A DNA stretch of 64,000 nt from Anaerobiospirillum succiniciproducens DSM 6400 (GTDB lineage: Bacteria > Pseudomonadota > Gammaproteobacteria > Enterobacterales > Succinivibrionaceae), in assembly GCF_000482845.1 (NCBI RefSeq), contig NZ_AXWV01000021.1:1-64000 (forward strand), written 5' to 3'. Positions 56,596 to 64,000 of this stretch are shown here, piece by piece. The notes beneath the pieces are model-generated. The model was not told where the DNA came from, did no database searches, and saw nothing but the letters and a program-made list of their open reading frames with translations. Made by a program: the position numbers and the translations under genes. The number at the start of each line of letters is the position of its first letter. Position 1 is the first letter of the stretch.

Positions 56596-57315
56596 ATGAC
56601 TTCGTCACTTAAATCTCAACGTCGTATCTTAATCAAGCTGTCAGGTGAAGCTTTAGGTGGTGCTACTCAGTTTGGCATTGAGCCTGAGATTCTGTCAGCT
56701 ATGGCTCGTAATATCATTGATATTAAGAATCGCAATGTCCAGGTTGCCTTAGTAATCGGTGGTGGTAACATCTTCCGTGGTGCAGCCCTGCAAAAGGCAG
56801 GTATGGATCGTACTGTAGGCGATCATATGGGTATGCTAGCTACCGTAATTAACGGTTTAGCCATGCGTGATGAGCTGATTCGTCAAGGTAGTGAGTGTGT
56901 ACTCATGTCTGCTCAAGGCATTGATTCCATTACTACTCAGTACCAAGCCCAAGCAGGACGTGAGATTTTAGAGCGCGGTGCAGTGCTCATTTGTGCTGGT
57001 GGTACAGGCTCTCCATTCTTTACCACCGATACTGCAGCGGTGTTACGTGCTGTAGAATTGCACTGTGACGAAGTTTTAAAGGGCACCAAGGTAGACGGTG
57101 TGTACAGTGCCGATCCTTTCAAGGATCCAAACGCCACCCTCTACAAGGCCTTAACTTACAAAGAAGTTCTGCAAAAGGAACTTGAGGTTATGGATCTGAC
57201 CGCCTTTGCTCTTGCTCGTGACCACGGTATGAATATCCGTGTGTTCAACATGACAAAGGAAGGTGCTCTGTTAAATGCTGCCGCCGGAGGAGATGAGGGT
57301 ACCCTCATCTCTTAA
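56596..57315 (+). CDS. pyrH: UMP kinase
   Basis: Phosphorylates UMP to UDP; amino acid kinase fold. [11 protein letters not shown] at the N-terminus, [10 protein letters not shown], and [25 protein letters not shown]. 239 residues (E. coli 241). It is joined to frr by 13 bases. Confidence 0.98.
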   Translation: MTSSLKSQRRILIKLSGEALGGATQFGIEPEILSAMARNIIDIKNRNVQVALVIGGGNIFRGAALQKAGMDRTVGDHMGMLATVINGLAMRDELIRQGSECVLMSAQGIDSITTQYQAQAGREILERGAVLICAGGTGSPFFTTDTAAVLRAVELHCDEVLKGTKVDGVYSADPFKDPNATLYKALTYKEVLQKELEVMDLTAFALARDHGMNIRVFNMTKEGALLNAAAGGDEGTLIS

Positions 57316-57328
57316 CAGGAGATTATTT

Positions 57329-57886
57329 ATGGTTAATGACGTTAAGAATGATGCTCAGGAGCGCATGAAGAAGGCTGTTGAGTCTTTATCCTCACGACTG
57401 AACAAAGTTCGTACTGGCCGTGCTCAGCCTGGTATCTTAGACGGCATTATGGTTGACTACTACGGTAGCGCAACTCCACTGCGTCAGGTCGCTCAGATCA
57501 ACGTTGAAGATGCCCGTACCTTAAAGCTCACCGTATTTGATCGTAATGCTATCAAGGACGTTGAGAAGGCAATTCAAAAGTCCGAGCTTGGCTTAAACCC
57601 AGTTGTTGCAGGCGTAGACATCCGTGTTCCTCTTCCTCCTTTAACTGAAGAGCGCCGTAAGGACTTAGTTAAGGTTGTTCGTGGCGAAGTTGAGCAGTCT
57701 CGTGTTGAGATTCGTAACGTACGTCGCGATGCTAACCAGAGCTTAAAGAACATGCAGAAGGACAAGGCTATCTCTGAAGATGAGCTCAAGTCCGGAGAAG
57801 AGCAGATTCAGAAGTTAACCGACGCTGCTATCAAGCAGTGCGAGGACATCTTAGCTGCTAAAGAAAAAGAGTTAATGGAAATCTAG
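57329..57886 (+). CDS. frr: Ribosome recycling factor
   Basis: Splits post-termination ribosomes with EF-G. 185 residues as in E. coli. [20 protein letters not shown] and [17 protein letters not shown] are diagnostic, and VRRDANQ in the second helical arm. AGGAG correctly precedes the ATG at 57329, so the longer frame starting inside pyrH is ignored. Confidence 0.97.
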   Translation: MVNDVKNDAQERMKKAVESLSSRLNKVRTGRAQPGILDGIMVDYYGSATPLRQVAQINVEDARTLKLTVFDRNAIKDVEKAIQKSELGLNPVVAGVDIRVPLPPLTEERRKDLVKVVRGEVEQSRVEIRNVRRDANQSLKNMQKDKAISEDELKSGEEQIQKLTDAAIKQCEDILAAKEKELMEI

Positions 57887-57896
57887 TTAACTCCTC

Positions 57897-58640
57897 ATGC
57901 ACAGTTCAAATAATCATGGCGAGGCAAAGGCGCCTCGCCATCTTGCAATTATCATGGACGGCAATGGACGCTGGGCCAAGAAGCGCGGGATGATCAGGTT
58001 AATGGGTCATCGTCGAGGCGCTCAGGCTGTCACGCGTGCTGTAGAGACAGCTGTCGCAAAAGGTGTCCAAACTCTTACCTTATTCGCTTTCTCATCAGAA
58101 AACTGGCGTAGACCTCAAGATGAAGTAAGTGGTCTTATGGACCTCTTTGCCAAGGTACTCAAGTCTGAGCGCGATAGGCTGCATGACAACGGTATCAAAG
58201 TTCAATTCATCGGTGATCTTAGTAAGTTTTCATCCCGCCTTAATGAAGCTATTGATGAGCTTGTTAGCCTCACTTGCAATAATCAAAGAATGGTTCTTAA
58301 TATCGCTATTAACTATGGCGGTCGTTGGGAATTGATGCAAGCTGCCAAGTCATTAGCTATTGATCTTAAAAACGGCAAGATTTCAGAGCAAGATATCACC
58401 GAAGAGGCAATGCAAGAGCGTCTGTGCGTCGCACAAGATGTCGATTTGCTCATTCGTACTGGTGGTGAATGTCGTATCTCAAACTTCTTACTTTTTCAAT
58501 GCGCCTACAGTGAGTTTTATGTCACTGATACCTTATGGCCAGACTTTGATGAAAAAGAGTTTGATAAAGCTCTTAACTACTTCAATGGTCGCGAGCGTCG
58601 CTTTGGTATGACCTCCGAGCAAGTAGCTGCTAAAGCCTAA
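57897..58640 (+). CDS. uppS: Undecaprenyl pyrophosphate synthase
   Basis: Makes C55 undecaprenyl diphosphate, the lipid carrier for peptidoglycan and O-antigen. 247 residues. LAIIMDGNGRWAKKRG contains the catalytic Asp; FAFSSENWRRP and LLIRTGGECRISNFLLFQ are family motifs. It follows frr after ten bases. In E. coli dxr lies between frr and uppS; here dxr is after cdsA. Confidence 0.96.
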   Translation: MHSSNNHGEAKAPRHLAIIMDGNGRWAKKRGMIRLMGHRRGAQAVTRAVETAVAKGVQTLTLFAFSSENWRRPQDEVSGLMDLFAKVLKSERDRLHDNGIKVQFIGDLSKFSSRLNEAIDELVSLTCNNQRMVLNIAINYGGRWELMQAAKSLAIDLKNGKISEQDITEEAMQERLCVAQDVDLLIRTGGECRISNFLLFQCAYSEFYVTDTLWPDFDEKEFDKALNYFNGRERRFGMTSEQVAAKA

Positions 58641-58659
58641 GAACTCCAACTAAGCATTG

Positions 58660-58805
58660 CCAATGCATAGCCAATGCATTTACTTGTGCATTATCCAATT
58701 CCTTTGCCCGTGCATTGCTAGCGCGTAAGCCCATGCCTTGCTTGTGCGTAAGTCCATGCCTTTGCCAATGCGTTGCTTGTGCGTTAGCCAATGCCTTTAC
58801 TTTTA
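58660..58805. repeat. Degenerate GCCAATGC / TTGTGCGTTA repeats after uppS
   Basis: GCC(A/C)ATGC(A/C)TTT and CTTGTGCGT(T/A)AG words alternate about five times with period 24-35 bases. The unit resembles nothing else in the window. The rest of the spacer to cdsA (58806-59327) is AT-rich without a gene. Confidence 0.7.
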
Positions 58806-59327
58806 GCGCTGTTGCTACTATCCAGGCTATTTTTTACTTAGCCTCATTAAGAGACGCTAGTGTTGTCGCTGCTATACGATTAACATGCTGCCTTTGAGAG
58901 GCTTATAGGCTAATTATCAGCCATAAGCTACTAGCCAAATCCCTCTCAAGCAAAGCCTTAAGTTGCTTCACTTCATTTCGTTTATCTAAACGCACACATA
59001 AGTAAGTAGCTTTATAGACCACATCAATAGCCCATATCATTCTTGTAGATGGCGCTGTTGATATTTAGCTTTGTTGTACTTGAACGTGTTGGTAAAGAGA
59101 AATTCTCATTGCGTGATGTTACAATGCACGAAGTTTTTCTTTGATGGCATCGCGTTATATCCGTTTTATCTTTGAGGATTGTTAGCTGTCATTGCAGCCT
59201 AATGTTCATATAACTTAGTCAAGATTAGGTTATGAGCGCACTTGATAGTCTCTTTAGACATCTGCTCTTGAGTGCTTTTATAGTGTGTTGTTTCATTGTT
59301 AGGCTTGGATTCACTTGAGGGATATGT

Positions 59328-60200
59328 ATGGGCGTTCGTATTGCAACTGGCGTTGTTCTTATTGCTCTGGCCGTTGTGTGGCTCTTCTTTACTGACTTTG
59401 CCATCTTTACCATGGGTGCATTGTTTATCTACATGGTATGTGCCTATGAAATGGGCCCACTGCTTAAATTCAAGAGCCGTATTCCGTTTGTGGTACTTGC
59501 TGCTGCAGCTGCAACTGCCATGTTCGCTATTGCCCCTCCAGGTGAGTACATCGAAAGCGGTGTGCCTGTATACATGAAGTATGTGGTGGTCATTGCGCTG
59601 CCATTTTGGGCTTTAGCTATCTTCTTAGTGAAGAGCTATCCAGCTAATGTGAAGTGGCATGAGAATAAGGTCATTAACTGCGTAGTTGGCTTATTTACTC
59701 TCGTTCCTTTCTTGCAAGGCCTGCTTATCTTACGTGCTACTAACTATGCTCAAGATTACAACGAAGGTGCCTATTTATTACTTTCTGTAATGGCCTTAGT
59801 TTGGGCTGCAGATAGTGGTGCTTATTTCACTGGCCGTGCTCTTGGTAAGACTAAACTTATGCCAGAGGTTAGTCCTAAGAAAACTTATGAAGGACTCTAT
59901 GGCGGTATCGTGCTTGCGATCGTAGTTATGTACATTGCTAAGTATTACAATTACTACTCAGTATTCGGTAAAGACGAGCTTGCCTTCCTTGCTGCAGCCT
60001 TTGGTGCCATTGTGCTCTCTACTTTTGGCGACTTAATGGAAAGCATGCTCAAGCGTCTAGTTGGAATTAAAGACTCCGGAAAGATCTTGCCAGGACATGG
60101 CGGTATGCTTGATCGTTTAGATTCGCAAACCGCTGCTGTGCCAGTCTTCTTGGGTGTTTACTGGTTAGTAAGCGGAGAGTTGTTTAATGTCGCAATGTAA
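59328..60200 (+). CDS. cdsA: Phosphatidate cytidylyltransferase
   Basis: Makes CDP-diacylglycerol from phosphatidate and CTP in the inner membrane. 290 residues, about eight membrane helices. The C-terminal signature is clear: STFGDLMESMLKRLVGIKDSG then ILPGHGGMLDRLDS. GAGGG lies seven bases before the ATG. It overlaps dxr by 14 bases. Confidence 0.96.
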   Translation: MGVRIATGVVLIALAVVWLFFTDFAIFTMGALFIYMVCAYEMGPLLKFKSRIPFVVLAAAAATAMFAIAPPGEYIESGVPVYMKYVVVIALPFWALAIFLVKSYPANVKWHENKVINCVVGLFTLVPFLQGLLILRATNYAQDYNEGAYLLLSVMALVWAADSGAYFTGRALGKTKLMPEVSPKKTYEGLYGGIVLAIVVMYIAKYYNYYSVFGKDELAFLAAAFGAIVLSTFGDLMESMLKRLVGIKDSGKILPGHGGMLDRLDSQTAAVPVFLGVYWLVSGELFNVAM

Positions 60201-61401
60201 GAGACAAAAGGTAACACTACTTGGAGCTACAGGTTCCATTGGTGATGCTACTTGCGATCTCCTGGAATTGCACTCTGATGAGTTTGAGGTTCACGGCTTA
60301 GCCGCTGGTGGCAATTGCGATCGTATGTTTGAGCTTATCAAAAAGTTTAAACCTGCTCGCGTAGCAATGTCTGATGCTATGGCTGCCAACAAGCTCATGG
60401 AAAGATTAACTGCACAATGTCCAGATCTTGCTGCCACTACAGATATATTAGTTGGTAGTGAGGGTGTAACTGAGCTCTCTGGCGATGGTGGTGCTGATAT
60501 GGTGGTCGGAGCTATTGTCGGTGCTGCCGGTCTCAAGCCACTGTTAAATGCCATTAAGACAGGTTGTCGTATTTGTCTTGCCAATAAAGAAGCCTTGGTC
60601 ATGAGTGGCCAGCTGTTCTTTGATATGGCTGCCAAGCATGGATCTCAAGTACTGCCAGTTGATAGTGAGCACTCAGCTATCTTTCAATGCCTGCCACCAT
60701 CAGAGCAATCAAGAATGGGTACTTGCGATCTTGCAAGTGTAGGCGTTAAAGAGATCTTGCTTACAGGATCAGGTGGTCCATTTTTAAATTGCGATCTTGC
60801 AGAGCTAGATAATGTAACTCCTGAAAAAGCCGTTAATCACCCAGTATGGTCTATGGGGCCTAAGATCTCAGTAGACTCTGCCACGATGATGAATAAGGCT
60901 TTAGAGTATATTGAGGCACGTTATCTGTTTAACGCCTCAAGCGATCAGGTAAAGGTCATTATTCACCCTCAGTCAGTAATCCATTCCATGGTGTCCTATG
61001 AGGATGGTGCAGTACTTGCGCAGCTTGGTCAGCCAGATATGAAGACCCCAATCGGTCTTGCTATGGCTTATCCAAACCGCATGACTACCTCTGTTCAATC
61101 AATAGACTTTACTAAGATAAGTCAGCTTACTTTCAAGCAGCCTGAAAAAGAGCGCTATCCATGTCTGTTCATGGGCATTGAGGCATCTAAGCAAGGTCAG
61201 GCTATGACCACTGCATTAAATGCAGCTAATGAGGTTGCAGTAGCTGCTTTCTTATCTAAGCGTATTAGTTTCAAGGCAATTGCGCATACAGTTGATCATG
61301 TTCTTTCAAGCATTTCAGGTACTGATGCCTACGAGCTTGAAGAGATCATGGCAATTGATAGTAAGGCAAGAGCGATCGCCAACGCTTTCATCAACAAATA
61401 A
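60187..61401 (+). CDS. dxr: 1-Deoxy-D-xylulose 5-phosphate reductoisomerase
   Basis: Second step of the MEP isoprenoid pathway: DXP to 2-C-methylerythritol 4-phosphate with NADPH. NADPH motif GATGSIGDAT, metal and substrate site VDSEHSAIFQ, GSGGPF, and HPVWSMGPKISVDSATMMNK. 404 residues (E. coli 398). Its ATG lies in the end of cdsA. rseP and bamA, the usual next genes, are absent. Confidence 0.97.
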   Translation: MSQCKRQKVTLLGATGSIGDATCDLLELHSDEFEVHGLAAGGNCDRMFELIKKFKPARVAMSDAMAANKLMERLTAQCPDLAATTDILVGSEGVTELSGDGGADMVVGAIVGAAGLKPLLNAIKTGCRICLANKEALVMSGQLFFDMAAKHGSQVLPVDSEHSAIFQCLPPSEQSRMGTCDLASVGVKEILLTGSGGPFLNCDLAELDNVTPEKAVNHPVWSMGPKISVDSATMMNKALEYIEARYLFNASSDQVKVIIHPQSVIHSMVSYEDGAVLAQLGQPDMKTPIGLAMAYPNRMTTSVQSIDFTKISQLTFKQPEKERYPCLFMGIEASKQGQAMTTALNAANEVAVAAFLSKRISFKAIAHTVDHVLSSISGTDAYELEEIMAIDSKARAIANAFINK

Positions 61402-61447
61402 TCTAGCCTAAAATTCACGCCCTTGAGGCTAGATGCCTGTCACTTTG

Positions 61448-61471
61448 AAAGCCAGCTTATGCTGGCTTTTT
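61448..61471 (+). terminator. Terminator after dxr
   Basis: AAAGCCAGC (61448-61456), loop TTAT, GCTGGCTTT (61461-61469) with a T-run. It ends the rpsB-dxr block. Confidence 0.95.
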
Positions 61472-61499
61472 CATTGGCCCTGACCATGGCCACAATTAC

Positions 61500-61630
61500 A
61501 TCCTTACCAAGGGATCATTCCTTTGCGATTGCCTACCAAGATGCGCCTTTCCTTTGCGCTTAACTTCCCATGCGCATCTTTCATTCATTGACGGTTACCT
61601 TACCAAGGTCCGCATTTCCTTGCGATTGTT
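61500..61630. repeat. Degenerate TTACCAAGG...CCTTTGCGATT repeats
   Basis: (C/T)TACCAAG followed 15-20 bases later by CCTTTGCG(A/C)TT occurs near 61504, 61534 and 61600, with a partial copy between. No gene is seen in 61472-62179. Confidence 0.55.
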
Positions 61631-62179
61631 TTGTACTTGGTGCAGCTTTCCCTTGTGGCTCTTAAATCAAAGAAAAGAGAGGTTGCGCGATCGTTCAGTT
61701 AGCAAGCTAAAACAGAGTGCTCTTATGGCAAAAAAGAGTAGGTCATGGCAAATTTGTTATTGCTTGTTATGGCGTTTTTGGGCTGGTGTAAGGCATATAG
61801 TTGCTATTAATTAGCTATGATGGCTTTGATGTTTATGCTTATTAAGTAATTTTATGTAGAGTATCTCATTTGCCTTTAATTTGGCTTGCTTTTTGTATTT
61901 ACGTCCACGAAAATGGCTTGCTATTGATTTGCAATCTGGCGCACTTTTAGAGTGGGGTTAACTTCTCCTCTGCGTATTATCCATAACTAGCATGTTGATT
62001 TTATCCATGCTCGATACGATTGGTGTTGTCATGCAATGCTATTTAGATTGGCAAGTCACAATGTTTTTTTACGGTGGTAAAACTTTACTGCCAAAGATCG
62101 CTGCGATCGACAAGATCGCAAGTATCTCTTAGTGGTTATAGACCACGGTTTATGTGTTATTTGGATTTAGGATTTTGCT

Positions 62180-63730
62180 ATGAAGTTTATTTCACGCAAG
62201 ACCTTGCTGGCCTCTGCTATGGCTCTGATGTTCAGCTTCTCAGCTGTCAGCGCTGATGCAGCCATGTCACGCAAGCCACAAGACAACATCTTCTTCGCTA
62301 CTGGTACCGAGCCTGCTGGTTTAGATCCAGCATTAGTAGATGATAACGATTCAGGCAATATCCTGTGCAACATCTACGAGTCATTACTGCGCTTTAAGCC
62401 TGCTAGCACTGAAGTTGAGCCTTCATTAGCTGAAAGCTGGACTATCTCAGAAGATGGCTTAACTTACACCTTCAAGCTCCGTCAGGGTGTTAAGTTCCAC
62501 GATGGCACTCCATTTAACGCAGAAGCTGTTAAGTTCAACTTCGATCGCCAGAGCCCAGAGAATCTTGTTCCAAAGATGTCCTATGCTCCATTTGTGTTTG
62601 GCGACGTTGAGTCCACTACTGTAGTAGATGAGTACACTGTTGCAGTTAAGTTAAAGAACCCTTCAACTCCATTCCTGCGTAACATGGCAATGGTGTTTGC
62701 TGCTCCAATCGTATCCCCAACTGCTCTTAAGGCTGGTAACAACAGCGTTATGGATAAGCCAGTTGGTACCGGTCCATACAAGTTATTTGCTTGGGATCGT
62801 GGTCAGCAGATTATCTTAACCACCAATGAAGACTACTGGGGTGAGAAGCCATCAATTCAGAACGTTATCTACCGCGTTATGAAGGATACTTCTGCTCGTG
62901 TAGTTGCTTTAAAGAACGGTGAGGTTGACATTATCACCGCTATCGATCCTAACGTAATTCCTGAGATCGAGAAGAACGGCGGTAAGATCTACGCTGAAGA
63001 AGGCCCATCTACCAACTACATGCTCTTCAACACACGTGATGGTTTTATGTGTGCGGATCGTGAGGTTCGTAAGGCTATTGCACAGGCAATCGACGTTCCT
63101 TCATTAGTTGAGTCTCTCTATCAGGGCTACTCACTGTATGCTCCAACTTGGTTCCCTTCTTTCATGGATGGCTATGATCCAAACACCAAGCCAGTACAGT
63201 ACGATCCTGAGGCAGCCAAGAAGTTCTTTGAGCAAAAGGGCATCAAGTCACTCAAGATCATGACCTACTCAAATACACGTCCATCTAACACTGCAGGTGG
63301 TCAGGTATTAGCTGAGGCTATTCAGTCATACTTAGCTCAGGTAGGCGTTAAGGCTGATATCATCGTTTACGACTACAACACTTATCGTGGCAAGCTCTTA
63401 ACCGACAGCTGGGACTTAAGCTTCTTAGGTTGGGCTGGTGATAACGGCGATCCTGATAACTTCATCAACATCTTCGCTAACGATGACCCAGTTGCTAATA
63501 ACGGTCTGTGGAAGAACGATGAGTTCCGTAAGCTCGTTGTAGAGGCTGCACGTACTCCAGAAGGTCCAAAGCGTGTTGAGATGTACAAGCAGGCAGATCG
63601 CATTCTTGCTGAAGACGTAGGTGTGCTGCCTTTATCTCATCCAAAGGATTTACTTGCTTACCGTCCAAACATCAGCGGTCCTTTAAACACCTTAAGTGTT
63701 ATCTACTTCCGTTATGTTAAAAAAGAGTAG
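62180..63730 (+). CDS. Periplasmic peptide/nickel-type solute-binding protein (family 5)
   Basis: 516 residues. Signal peptide with basic KFISRK, core LLASAMALMFSFSA, cleavage near ADA. The mature part is a family 5 binding protein: TEPAGLDPALV, LAESWTISEDGLTYTFKLRQ and GVKFHDGTPFNAEAVKFN, VGTGPYKL and KKFFEQKGI. These fit the DppA/GsiB/OppA group, closest in style to glutathione- or dipeptide-binding proteins. A terminator follows directly, so no transporter genes are attached to it. Confidence 0.9.
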   Translation: MKFISRKTLLASAMALMFSFSAVSADAAMSRKPQDNIFFATGTEPAGLDPALVDDNDSGNILCNIYESLLRFKPASTEVEPSLAESWTISEDGLTYTFKLRQGVKFHDGTPFNAEAVKFNFDRQSPENLVPKMSYAPFVFGDVESTTVVDEYTVAVKLKNPSTPFLRNMAMVFAAPIVSPTALKAGNNSVMDKPVGTGPYKLFAWDRGQQIILTTNEDYWGEKPSIQNVIYRVMKDTSARVVALKNGEVDIITAIDPNVIPEIEKNGGKIYAEEGPSTNYMLFNTRDGFMCADREVRKAIAQAIDVPSLVESLYQGYSLYAPTWFPSFMDGYDPNTKPVQYDPEAAKKFFEQKGIKSLKIMTYSNTRPSNTAGGQVLAEAIQSYLAQVGVKADIIVYDYNTYRGKLLTDSWDLSFLGWAGDNGDPDNFINIFANDDPVANNGLWKNDEFRKLVVEAARTPEGPKRVEMYKQADRILAEDVGVLPLSHPKDLLAYRPNISGPLNTLSVIYFRYVKKE

Positions 63731-63779
63731 TTCTCTCTAAAAGCTAACTAAAGTCAGAACACTTTAGAGTAGAACTTCA

Positions 63780-63821
63780 AAAAGCCCCGCCAGGTAAAGC
63801 TACCTTGTGCGGGGCTTTTGC
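63780..63821 (+). terminator. Terminator after the family 5 binding protein gene
   Basis: AAAGCCCCGC pairs with GCGGGGCTTT, and inside it CAGGTA pairs with TACCTTG; a T-rich stretch follows. Confidence 0.95.
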
Positions 63822-63823
63822 TT

Positions 63824-63925
63824 TTGTGGAGCAGGTTATATGTTAGCCAGGGCATTTGTGGAGCATGGTAGATGTGAGCCTGGGCATTTGTGGAGCAGGG
63901 TATATGTTTGCCTAGGAATTTGTGG
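63824..63925. repeat. 32-bp tandem repeat, three copies and a partial one
   Basis: TTGTGGAGCA starts units at 63824, 63856 and 63888, and TTGTGGA recurs at 63920, exactly 32 bases apart. TATATGTT(A/T)GCC(A/T)GGGCAT follows in each unit. Confidence 0.92.
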
Positions 63926-64000
63926 ACTTTTTGCATTGATCGCTACATAGATAAAGCAGAGGCCTACCTCAAAAGTCACATGATCTTGTGGCAATTAACA

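Noticed and set aside
61554-61814. 86-codon plus-strand frame after dxr
   Set aside because: It begins inside a degenerate repeat and has no ribosome binding site.

Overview
The window reads as chromosomal DNA of a gammaproteobacterium with moderate GC content. Proline is almost always CCA and leucine often TTA. The housekeeping proteins (Mpl, ValS, ApbE, Map, DapD, GlnD, UppS, the Hpa enzymes) look like close relatives of the Escherichia coli proteins in length and motifs. Several gene blocks keep the gammaproteobacterial order: mltG-tmk-holB, lptF-lptG, rpsB-tsf-pyrH-frr-uppS-cdsA-dxr. A member of Aeromonadales/Succinivibrionaceae is my best guess, but no marker here proves it.

Layout. 1-7.4 kb: the tail of an AT-hook-like protein, a probable NqrM and an ApbE flavin transferase (both serve Na+-NQR assembly), mpl (murein peptide recycling), a convergent O-acetylhomoserine sulfhydrylase and two unknown small proteins. 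7.4-19 kb: valS (minus), then mltG, tmk, holB, lptF and lptG (plus), tRNA-Leu(CAA) with a near-consensus promoter, and an unknown membrane protein. 19.9-24.1 kb: dapD and glnD (minus). 24.9-41.6 kb: a complete 4-hydroxyphenylacetate (homoprotocatechuate) degradation cluster on the minus strand, in transcription order hpaG1-hpaG2-hpaE-hpaD-hpaF-MFS-succinate semialdehyde dehydrogenase-hpaH-hpaI-hpaX-hpaA-hpaB-hpaC. 42.7-43.5 kb: map (minus). 44.7-53.4 kb: a plus-strand accessory block with a 36-codon ORF, two paralogous orphan solute-binding proteins, a chemoreceptor and an LtaS/OpgB-type membrane phosphotransferase homologue with altered active-site residues. 54.7-61.4 kb: rpsB to dxr. 62.2-63.7 kb: an oligopeptide/nickel-type binding lipid-free periplasmic protein.

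How it fits together. HpaX probably imports the aromatic acid. HpaBC hydroxylates it to homoprotocatechuate, HpaD opens the ring, HpaE, HpaF and HpaG convert the product, HpaH hydrates it and HpaI splits it to pyruvate and succinate semialdehyde. The adjacent aldehyde dehydrogenase then gives succinate. HpaA (AraC family) is the only regulator in the cluster; no hpaR is present. In E. coli dapD, glnD, map and rpsB-tsf are adjacent. Here that backbone is interrupted twice, by the 17-kb hpa cluster between glnD and map, and by the 11-kb sensing block between map and rpsB.

The most unusual feature is in the spacers. Many intergenic regions carry their own short, degenerate, non-coding tandem repeat (periods from 10 to 51 bp, different sequence in each spacer). 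The spacers upstream of hpaB and hpaG1 share an exact 18-bp element, CTAACGAAAAGTACCGGT, with several shorter copies nearby, making it a candidate HpaA operator.
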